Shown: in pieces, positions 46,536 to 58,500 of the stretch | Layout of the letters: the number at the start of each line of letters is the position of its first letter | Numbering within the stretch: position 1 is the first letter of the stretch | Assembly (NCBI RefSeq): GCF_024763615.1 | Contig: NC_077222.1 | Location: 36,022,001-36,086,000, forward strand | DNA from: Phlebotomus papatasi | Taxonomy: Eukaryota; Arthropoda; Insecta; Diptera; Psychodidae | DNA: 64,000 bases | Direction: 5' to 3' | Notes under the pieces: generated by a model | Databases searched by the model: none | What the model was told of the DNA's origin: nothing | Seen by the model: only the letters and a program-made list of their open reading frames with translations | Translations under genes and position numbers: made by a program

Positions 46536-49500
46536 GTGAATCACACAATGGAAATTTTGTGGAAATTCTTAGTGATTGCACAATTAATAAGTACCATTTG
46601 GGGATATTTTGTGATGGAAGCTGAAGCTGAAACTACAACGTTACGCCCTTCAGGACATTCGACGATGCCGCACAAGATCACTGATTGTCCTCCTGGGCAG
46701 CTGGATGACTGTCAGGGAGGATATGAGGAGTACTACTTAGAACACAGTGTCAGCCAGAAAGATGCCAAGAAGAGTCTCAAGGAATCCATAGAAAACAGCG
46801 CGAAAAGCAAGTTAATTTTTATTCTTTGATTTTTCGTATTCGTAATATTTTACAAATTTGTAAATAGGGTAAATGTCCTAATTCAAAATCATTTCCAGAC
46901 GCTTTAACTTTAACAGAAGATTCAACACATTAAGTTCATATTTTTTCTGAAGAGAATTACATTAATTTGCTCCTCAACTCTTCTAGAATGTTACTGTTTA
47001 GAGAAAATTATTTAAAAATAATTTGAAAACTTCTTAAATACAAGAAAAATACGCGAGTGTAAAATTCTGCTATTGGAAACAAATTAATCCAAATGGAGAC
47101 AAGGGAAATTATTTAATTGGAGACAAACAGTGTAAATGAAACCGCAACGAAAGGCTTCCAAAACATTGTTGAGTTACTCTTGAGTGCAGGATTTGTACTT
47201 ATTCCTGGTCTTTTTTTCCTTTTCCATCTAAAACAATAAGAAAATCTCGCCAAAAACAATCATATTTCCGAGGTTTCCTATTGAAGCATTTGCAGACTTT
47301 TCAGAAAAACATTTTCTGTTCACGAAATAGGTAGGGTAAGTGTGTCAAATTTCGACATAGTTGCATGCAAGCGCCAAAGTCTCAAGTTTGAAAAGTAATA
47401 TTTTTAATAGAAATTGAATTATTATATTACTTCTTCTTAGGGAGTGTTCACTGGAACTTTGCAGACAGTTTATCATCTTTATTTTCTCTAAAATCATTTT
47501 TAGTACATTTTAAAATGAATAAAAATGTAGAAATAGCATTGGTGGCCTATTTCGGCCACCTTCATTATTATAGTTCCTTCTCCCTCCGGAATTCTACCAA
47601 TGTCTTTTTCAACTCATCTTGTTCATCGATGCGACCTTTTTTTGTTATTTTTTGCATATAATCTGTAGAGTATGCAAAAACTGAAAATTCATGGAAATTC
47701 GACGAACAAAAAATGTGGCCGAAATTGCAAACTGGCCGGAATTTGGCACACTTACCCTAATTATTTCATTTGCAAACTTCACGTACCGTTAACAATAGAG
47801 ATAAACACTTAATTTAGCTAAAATTAGTCAAAAATATGACATAATAGTTAAACAAAACGAATAAACAACAGTTACCTTGGAAAACATCAAAAACATATGG
47901 TTGATCGATGAAAAATTCAATGATTAAAAGGTACACTTTTAATTTTTCTGAATGGATTTTCGCTTTATTTGGAGCAAAATTAACTAAATAATGAAACTGT
48001 GGTATAGAAAATAGATAAATATAATAATTTAGTACTGTATTTATCATGAAAACAAAGACGTTTCCATTTATAGTAGCGAAAAATTTCCATTTGGAGCAGG
48101 TTTTGAATTAGCTTAATTTACCCTACATATATATTTTTTTAAGACTGCGCAATTTCCGTTTAAAATATATCGCGAAAAATGAATCTTAATTTAAGACCCT
48201 TAAACCTGTTGCACCGGGGTAACTCACAACTGTGACATTCAAGTCAGGGGAAACAACATTAAAGAGCCGAATGGTCTTATCGCTCTTATCCATTTAACTA
48301 CGAAACCCCCAGATTATAAATTTCCTTTGCAAAAAATCACTAAAGGGCCAGTATGAAGCCATTATTATTTTAATAATTTTGAATTACATAATTTTATATA
48401 TTGCCTAAAATAAAGAAAATCTGATAGATTTAATGAATTGTTAGTTCAAAGAGTTGAAAAACTTCAATAAATTTTTAATATTAAGAACACTAGTTTATGC
48501 CTCTCGTATATTTTTAGATCAGGATAAAAATATCAAAATTAATATCCAAATTATTAATTTACCTGATGAGATCGGTCGTGGTAAGCCGGAGGCAGCCGCA
48601 ACCAAGCATTAATTGAGGAGAAATGTATTGAGTTGAAATTGAATTAAATTGAGTATTTCTTTTTTTCTCAAACGTAAAGAAAAACTTAAGTTGCTGCCTA
48701 ACATTCTTTTAAAACCCAAATAAACTCAGGCTGATCCCCAAGAACGTCTAGTCCGTAAAATTTTGCGGTAAAAGATCAGCTCAAACTATCATACACTGAG
48801 AGTTTAGATTCATCCTTGCATTTTCTTTGCTTTATCCTTTACGCCAAATTTTGAAAGCTAAATATTCAGCCTGATTTTATTTAAGGCTTTACTTTCCTTC
48901 TGGTAATATCCTTGAACGCCTTCTTGAACACTTCAAGTCCGTAACAAAAAGCGCTTTCAAACTATTTTCAATGTTTCTTTAAAATGAAAATTTGGGTAAA
49001 TACATAAAATTTTTTTCTTATTATTGTAATGAATATTTAGGCTTACAAAACTTCCGAATAATATTTTTTCCTTATAGTTTGATTAAATCGAATTTATAAA
49101 CCATTTTCAATAAATTCTGATGGATATTTTACTTCGATTTTAGGAATATATCTAACTTTTCGTACATTGTTAATAATTTGAATAAGTTCAGTTACATATT
49201 AGTATTTCAGACTAAAGATTTAGCCTAGTTCCCGAAGGTTTCGAAATAATAAATAACTAACATTTTTTTGGTGTTTTTTTTTAAAATTATATGATTTATC
49301 CTTAATATCCAACATTTAGCCAAATATCCAAAACTTTCCCAAGAACCTTGCCTGGCAAGAATTTAAAAAAAAGTCTAACCATATGGCTAAAGCTGAATCT
49401 TATGGCGCTGGCACACCCTTTCAATTGGATGAATTTCAATCGATTGAAATTTTACCTCTTACTCTTTCAAAGCGAAATAAGATATATGTGTCTCTTTCTG

Positions 49501-52500
49501 TCAAATGAAAATTAAAATTGAAATTGAAATTTCAATTTCAATTTTAAATTTCATTTGACAGAAAGAGACACCCATATCTGATTTCAGTTTGAGAGAATAA
49601 GAGATAAAATTTCAATCGGTTGAAATTCACTCAATTGAAAAGGTGTGCCAGCGCCATTAGATCTGAAGCCTGTAAAACCCTGGAAAGAAGAAACTGAAGA
49701 GGCACTAAAATATACAATGAATTGCTTCAGGCCTTTTTTCAATAACAACTCGTTAGCAAGTTAATGTCAGTTTCTATGGCGAACAGAGATGTGTCAGATG
49801 TTAAATACTAAAATAGAATAGTATGGAAACAAAACTTAAAAAGAAATTAAAACAGAAAATAGTCAACGCATACATCAAAAAAGAAAATTCTGAAATTACT
49901 CACAAGTTTTATATTTGAGCTTTTTACTCAAGATATAATATTCTTTTTCCATTACACTAGCACTAATCTTCATCAAAAGACCGAACGATAATCACACTCG
50001 TGTTTTTGTTTAAAAAGTTCCTTTTAGCCTAAAAAAATTAACAACGCTTTCTTTTCATTTTAAAAGTAAAAAAAAAGTTTCTGGAACTGGACCTTTTCGG
50101 TTTTTTAAGATCTATCACTGCACATTTAGAAAAAATGCTCTATTTGTTCTTGACGGGTATTTCTTTCTAGATTCAACCGATTTTGATGATATAAAAATAA
50201 GAGGTTCAACTAGCGATTGATGAGAGAGTTTCAAAAATTAAAATTAAAAATCAAGAAAATAGTGTTATTTTGTAGGATTTAGGGAAAAGCGCGCCGTCAA
50301 CTCTTTAAGGACGAGAAGGTTTAAAATTGGGGGTCAGAAAAAAATCACTTTTTCTGTCTTTTTAGAGCGAAACCTGACTATAGATGGCCGTAGGAAAAAT
50401 TTCATTTTTAGGTCACCGGTGACCCAATCGTCCTTAAAGGGTTAATACTCTGAAGAAGATCATATCCAAGAGCAAAACGATGCTAAATAAAAATAAAATT
50501 GTAGGACATAAACTAGTCCGAAATCCCGAATTAACTTCATTACAAGGATTTATCTAGATTTATCTGTCCTTTTTGTTTATGGTCTAGTCTAGAGACCCAG
50601 CGGTAGGAGACATCTGTTTTTGATCTCGATTAACTCCCACAAAACTCGACATACCCCTAAAAGAGATATTTTCTTTACTGACAATTCTTTTCCTAAACTC
50701 TGGTTTTTTCTATCGAAAATATGAATCCATCTATTTTTTTTTTGATTAATTTTTAGATATGCTTTTTAAGTAAGGATCCAAATAGAATCAGGCTGATCTT
50801 CGAGAATATTTAGGTCTTTTGCATAACTTTTCTTCCTAATTCTTTACTTTAACATTTTACAGGCTAAATATTCTGGAGGATCACTGTAGTCTGGGTCTGT
50901 ATGACCACTAATCATTCTCTACTTTAGGTTTTAAAGGTCAAATGTGTACTTTTTTTAACAATAGATCAAGTTTAAGTACATTTGAAAAGTATTTAAGTGG
51001 AATAAAGTAATACACACTGTAATAAAATAATACACTGTGCAACAAAATTAACATTTCTGTCCTTGGACTTTGACAAGAGCGGTGAAATTTGTTGGAGTAG
51101 TCCTTTAAGAATCTCAAGTCTTAAATACGTTCATCGAACTTCGGCTCAGATTTTTGTTAAATGCATTTAAACTGTATTGAGGTTTTCCAAAGTTTAATAA
51201 GTACATCCATATATCCCCGGTTCTAAAAATGTTCTATAATCTTCAAAACAAGATAAGAACCCACGATTAAAAAAAAACAATTTTTTAAAAATTTCACCAT
51301 TATAACAAAAAATAGTATAAATGCTCAATTACAAAATGATCAAATACTAACAAATTCACAAAAAAATATTACTTTGCAGCTGCCTTTCTCAATTAAGTAC
51401 AATTTGAGGCAATCAAACAGTTTATCTTATCAATAGCCTATTTCTTCGGCATATTATGCAATGATTGTACAGTTGAACTAACAGCATTAGGAGTGCAATA
51501 ATTGTCTAATCTCCCCTTTTCTTGCGATGTTTTCCAGACCAAAGACCCGCATATTGTGGCGAATGTACAAATACCATTCGTAAATACTGTCTGAGTCCTC
51601 ATCTTCTTCACGACCACTGCTGCTGTGATCTGCGACATGGCAAAGGTAAGGGATTTCCTATGTTATATACTCATGTTTATACCTCCAGACCATCCCAGTT
51701 CTGATTAAAATTTCACTATTCAATCACCGAACGAAGCATTTCCGGTGACTCCCTATCAATTAGTTCCGGTGGCAAGAAGCCAGGAAAAGACCCTAATAAC
51801 ATTCTTATGCAAATTCTTGCGCGAAACACACCCTCGTGCGCACTTCAATGTGGGCTAAATTTATTCTGAGGCTTCAGTAAAAGAAGCACTTTCAAGAGTA
51901 GGTGGTTGATGATCGATAAAAAAAAGTGTTGGATGGAAGTGTGACTCATTTCTGCAAAACTGTAATTGTGATTCAAGTTCAATTTCCCTCGTGCAATTTT
52001 GAATGACCAAGAACCCTCTCCTTAACGTAAATTAATTTCCTCACGAGAACCCGTTTAAGAAATTACATTCTCAACAATAACCGTATTGCGGTAGATTGGT
52101 GTTGAGTTTGAGATTATTATTGGAAGCCGTATTTAGGGAGCAAAAGGCAGCTCTCGGGTGATCAATATTGAGGCGTGATTTTAGTAAATTGAAAAAGAGA
52201 GTATAGTGGATAAATCAGATAGTGTTTATTTGTTCCAGCAATGGATTAAAGTTTACGGAGGAGAAAATATGCTTAGACTTGTGCTAGAAAAAATAAATAA
52301 CATACTAGAAAGAAGCTACAATACTCTTTTCAGAATCTCAAAAATGATGCTTTTTTTTTTTTTAGAAGCACGAGCACTAATGATATTTTTATTGCCTATG
52401 TGCTTTGAGTGAAAAGAGAATAAGACTATTTTTTCATTTTTATTGTTNNNNNNNNNNNNNNNNNNNNNNNNNNNNNNNNNNNNNNNNNNNNNNNNNNNNN

Positions 52501-55500
52501 NNNNNNNNNNNNNNNNNNNNNNNNNNNNNNNNNNNNNNNNNNNNNNNNNNNNNNNNNNNNNNNNNNNNNNNNNNNNNNNNNNNNNNNNNNNNNNNNNNNN
52601 NNNNNNNNNNNNNNNNNNNNNNNNNNNNNNNNNNNNNNNNNNNNNNNNNNNNNNNNNNNNNNNNNNNNNNNNNNNNNNNNNNNNNNNNNNNNNNNNNNNN
52701 NNNNNNNNNNNNNNNNNNNNNNNNNNNNNNNNNNNNNNNNNNNNNNNNNNNNNNNNNNNNNNNNNNNNNNNNNNNNNNNNNNNNNNNNNNNNNNNNNNNN
52801 NNNNNNNNNNNNNNNNNNNNNNNNNNNNNNNNNNNNNNNNNNNNNNNNNNNNNNNNNNNNNNNNNNNNNNNNNNNNNNNNNNNNNNNNNNNNNNNNNNNN
52901 NNNNNNNNNNNNNNNNNNNNNNNNNNNNNNNNNNNNNNNNNNNNNNNTCTAAAAAATCCAAATTTAACTAAAAAGAAAAATGAGCATTCCTAATTATTTA
53001 ACCTTTGACCTTCAATAATTCAAAATGGCGAATTTTCCGGTCATAGGTATGTTTGGGCGAAATGTTCGCCTGGACTAGCTCTAAAACATATCCAAAAATT
53101 ATTAAAAAAGCTTGGGCCAATTTTGAGAAAAATCGAAAAAACTTTACTTTTAGGGAATATCAATTATTAGGGATATAAAATTATACAAAAATCGGTACTT
53201 AACCGGTTCATTACCGATGAAGACCGATGCAGCCGGGTTCGACATTGCAGTACCTTTCCAAAAAATCCAAATTTAACCAAATCGGTTGAAAAATGAGCCT
53301 TCCAAAGTGGTTGAACTTTGACCTTCAATAATTCAAAATGGCGAATTGTCCGGCCATAGGTATGTTTGGGCGAAATGTTCGCCTGGACCAGCTTTAAAAT
53401 ATATCCAAAAATCATTAAAAAAGCTTGGGCCAATTTTTTGCAAAATTGGAAAAACCTCATTTTTGACCAATTTTTGGGGGATAGGGAACGTATGAAAGGG
53501 GAGGGGAGGGGGAAAGTAAAGAGGTTGGGTACGAGATAATGACATTTGAGGAGGGGTCATCGAAGACCGGAAGTCGATATTTCTTACCGTTTAAGTTCCA
53601 GAACAGTGAGAAGATGAAAAAAAAATCGATTATATAACTGCTCTCTCTTTGAGTTCGAGCAGTAAAAAGTTTGTCAAAAGGATATTCTTTCATAAAGAAT
53701 ATGGAAAAGTTTTCCATAATCAGCAGCCAACTAGATATTGTTAAAAGTTTGTCAAAAAGGTTTTTTTCCATGGTGACAGGAGTAGTCAAATATCCTTCTG
53801 GATGTGCTAACTCTCTCTATTTCTTTCTTTCTCTCGATGTCATGAGCTTGAGTATTTATTATTTTTCTTTTTTTTGGTTCATATGGTTTAAGTGGCTGTT
53901 AGTTTTTTTGTTTTTTCTTTGTTTAGTTTTGCTCTTTTTTATAATTTCACTTGATGTTCTTCTTAATTTAAAGTTATAGATACAAGTTCTTAAAATGGGT
54001 ATTTTTCTTTAACCGGTATTAAAATGACTAATAATTTTTTTCCTTGTTTATTTAAAATTAACTATTTTATTAAATACTATTTTTTTACACTGTATCAAAC
54101 GACTGTCACAGCCTGGCTTTTGTCTCTTGATTCAGTGAACATTTCCCATAACTTAAACAAATTTTAATATGTTTTGTAAAAATCTTTGTACAGTAGACTC
54201 TCACTCAATCGGCTCTTTCTCAATCGGGCAACAAATTTTGTTGACAATTTTCACGTTTAATTATGAAGCTAATTCTATCAAATTCGCTGTAGTTCTTCCT
54301 ATTTTATCGTGATTCTTTATAATTGAGCGCTTTTTGTGGAATTTACAAAGGCTTTGACGCTCAATTCAATCGCTAAACCGGAAGACATTTTGCCCCATAT
54401 TTCCGATTGAGAGAGAGTCTACTGTACAGTAGACTCTCTCAAATTCGGGCATTTGGAACCGAAATGTCGCCCGAATTAGAGAGAAATTCGGGCATGAAAT
54501 TTTTTGAAATGCAACGATTTTTTGTTTACCTGCGTACTCATATTAAATTTAGATGCTCATATTAATTATTAATTTTATGAAAGCTCCTTAATAATGCAAA
54601 ATCACATCACAACTGAGACAAGGCATGGCAAATTTAAGCATAGGATTAGATAATTACAATCGAACTTCAAAAATGTCTACAAACTCTTCAAATTTAACTG
54701 CTGCCCGAATTAGAAAGTAGCCCGATGTTAATTGCTTATGAATCACCCCTTGGTCAAATATCTTATTTTTCCCTTTGAATAAGCTTATTTTACAAGTTTG
54801 TTTACTAGTTAATTTTCAGAGGAGGCCTGTGCGAACTGCCTCAATCTCCTCTATACATTTTCCGTATCACATAATAAAAACGAAGTATAATAAATTTGAA
54901 TATAATACTAATTTATATTCTTCATATTCATTGACAGCCATGAAAAATCTTAAGTCTCATGAACTGCCCCACTCTCCCCTACAAAAAATAATCATGCATA
55001 AAGATGTTGAAGAGGTAGAGAATTAAAATGACAACAGATATTTTATTTTTCTTTATTTCATACATCGTAGAATTAAATGCCTGCACAATTACTTTGCATC
55101 CAGAGTGACTTAAAATTAGTGTCTTAAATATTTAACTTTTCTCCGTGTCACTAGCAACGTTGAGAATTATTTTAGAGAACATGTAGTACGCCTTTCCTTT
55201 GACCGATTGTATTTTGGGGATGAGATCTTCAGGTACGCCAAATACCACGTCAAATCCTTTAGACTCTTTATTCTTCCTGAATTCCAATAGAACCCATTTG
55301 TGGATGTTTAATTTGGGATTTTGTACAGCCAGGGCATTTTGGCAGGTTTCCTGGGTAGCATCCAAATTGGGAATGAATGTTGTGACCCGGGAAAATGATG
55401 GAAGATCTTTCTCATTCACAACAGCCAATAATGCTCCTTCCCACAATTTTTTGATACCAGCAACTGCCGTTGTTAACCATTCTGTGGTCTCTGAATTGGC

Positions 55501-58500
55501 ACAGGTGAACCTCAGGAATTTCCCATCGTACTCCTGCGTCTCAAATTGCACAGAAGTTCCTTCTTTGACTGCTTTGAGGAGCTTCCTGGTTAATCTTCCC
55601 TGAACCATTGTAGCTTGTTGCTCATCCAACTGACGACTTGGATTGCCTTCATCAATAACTACCATTACTTTCAAATCAACAACATCTTCCTGTACTTCCG
55701 GAAAATATTGATGATTAGACTGAAGAGGATAAACCACCATTTTCTCTGGAGAATGCTTCCCCATGTGTTGAAATTCAGGAATTGGTTTTAGTTCCTTAGG
55801 TGCCTGGTTACTAAATGACTCATTGGGATTATCCAAATTGTGCTGATGCTCCCAAATTTCTTCATTTCTCAAACTCCTCCTGTCCGATTCACTTCTACTT
55901 CGGTCAGCACTTCGATCTTCATTAATTGGCCTGTCACGTCTGGAAGGTGTCCTTTGGTTGGAGTCCATATCTTCCGTTCTCCCAGCACTCCCAGTACTCT
56001 TTGGCCTTTCGTCAGCGTCCGGATGATACGGCATATGCCAAGACGGAGATCTCATTGCAGAATCATCGGGTCGATCTTGCCGGTCGTGTCCTCGTCTTCT
56101 AGGATCATAATCCCAACTCCTTGCATAATTATCAAAAGACCTTCCTCTTCCACCGCCTCCATCTCCTGGCCCTCCTCCGCCCGTAAACTAATAAAAACAA
56201 ACAATTCTCTATTGACACTTCTTCCCAAAAAAACGCACAAATTCATCTATACCTTCCTAAACTTTGATCCACCAGAGTCACTTCCTCCACCACGTCTTGC
56301 CCTATTCCTGGATCTTGGAATTTTGCCGATAGAACTCATTTATTTTAATAATTCCCGGACCAAAAATGCAAACAAGCACGAGCACATTTCTTTTTCCCGG
56401 TGACAGAGGTTATGTCAGCGGCTTCTCCTGCAACGAATCACGATGGACTGTAAGCAGAAAACTCTTTTATTCAATGGGAATATTCTTTGTGGTTCCGATG
56501 CTGGTGCACATACACATCCACGTTTAAATCCCATTGATAGCTTCGGAATGAATGAGTGTGCGAAACGTGGAAGTGTAGTAGTGCGAGAACAAAAACTTCA
56601 GTGAGGAGAGTTACACTGTAAGAAACAGTTTGATAAAAACTCACATAATTATGTGCGCTATGCCTATGCCTGGGATGATCTGTGATAAAGGTATTAGGCA
56701 CATTTATTCCTCTTCCCTTTGATTTATACACAGTAAAAACATGTATTAAAAATTCCATTTGTTAAAAAACATAATGCTTGGGCAAAAACAACCAAGCATT
56801 TATACTTTTTAATTTTATTAGATTATTAAAAGAATTACGAAAAAAATTGTATACATAATTATATAATAGACTTTGTATAAAAAATTTACTCTATCAAAGG
56901 TTACTATTTTTTTTAATTCAATAAATTCCGTAAATTTTCTTGATTTTTATTATTTAAAAAAAACCCGGGTAATTCTTATATAAGTTTAGGGGGAGGCTTT
57001 GATGTTTTGCACACAAAAATGATGTTCAAGTTCAGTAATTTTCTCTGACTACCATGCAAACCGTATGGATTCTCCAACTATGCCAAAAAAAATGTCCTTC
57101 TTATCAGGTTCATAATCTCACCCCACAAAATCTCAGGAAATCCTTAGATTTTCCTCCAGAGGAAAATGAAAATTTAATGGCGATTTGTGCGATAGATCAA
57201 TCAAGTTTCCATCTTCGCACACAAATCACATCATCATTGAAACCCCATTTTCACCGTCAATTTTGCACCGGACTTTTGGAACTTTTCTGAGAGATGTTTT
57301 ATTGACACTAAAAACCATTTTTTGCTTGATTCTATGAGAATTTCACTCCGAAAACGGTTAAATCTGATGAATACTTTCTTGAAAAGTCCAAATATCACCA
57401 AATTTACACGAATCAATAAGTTTTTAAAGCTAAAAATTGACTAAAACTCTGCGAGCGAGAAGACCACACAAGATACCACCATTCCTCCACGGAGCCGGAC
57501 AGAATGCACAGAAACGTTTGAATGCATATCATTGAAGAATTCTCTGTTCCTGCAGCCGCAGGAATCGGGATTTAGCACAGATATTGAGCTTCAGCAGGTG
57601 AACAGGCTAAAATTTTCACAAAACAGCTTCTCACGGACAATTTTATTTTCTTTGACATAAAAAACAACACAAAAGTGAGGTTATGTCACAGATTGTCAAA
57701 AACCAGTTGTACACTGTGTGAGCTTATTGTAGATGTGATGCTGTCATTGCACATTCAATTTGTGCAAGCTTGAAAAATATTTTTATATCAAAGAAATGCA
57801 AAATTGCTTAAAAATTACTCAATTGCGATCTATTTGATTCAAATTACTTCTTGTTTATCAACTTTAAGATTTTTAAGTTTTACTTTTTAGTGGTGGATCA
57901 AATCGGTAGATTACAATAGATGTGAATATGAGGGAACGCATCTGAAATGAACGTTCCTGGAAAATGTGCGAAGGAACAATGTCTTCTATGTGCGATCGAT
58001 GAATGTGAGTCAAGTTTGTGAATTTTTTTCCACCCACAAAAAGTGCCTATTCAGTCTAAAAGATTTTTACATAAATTTGAACTCTAATAACCCATCTACT
58101 CTCTGTGATAGTATTTTTTCAGAAAAGTGATATTAATTGGGCACAATCGTCTGAAGTATTGCACAGCAAAATTACAGTTTTGGACCTGTTTTTATTTTTT
58201 GCTTCCTGTGACTAGGAAAAAAGGATTAGACTCTTATTTTTTTCAGGAAAGATGGGATTTAAGGCTAGCTATTACAATATATAGCCATATGTGAGATTCA
58301 TAAAGGAATATGGGAGAAATATGAGGTGTTCGAAGGTAGCGTATGTGCGAACGATCAAAGCCTCCCCCTATATAATAAATCTACAATGAATTAAAGTTTT
58401 AAATAATATTTTTCTTTTTTTAATATTATATACATATGCTTCATTTTCAAAGCATTATTCTTGGGAACAATCTTATCGTGGACACGCTTTAGTTTTTAAA

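Noticed and set aside
52405..52971. Long ORFs across the N run
   Set aside because: They are artefacts of unknown bases read as X.
55199..55603. 134- and 187-codon plus-strand ORFs (55199-55603 and 55840-56403)
   Set aside because: They are opposite-strand shadows of the DUF4780-like gene.
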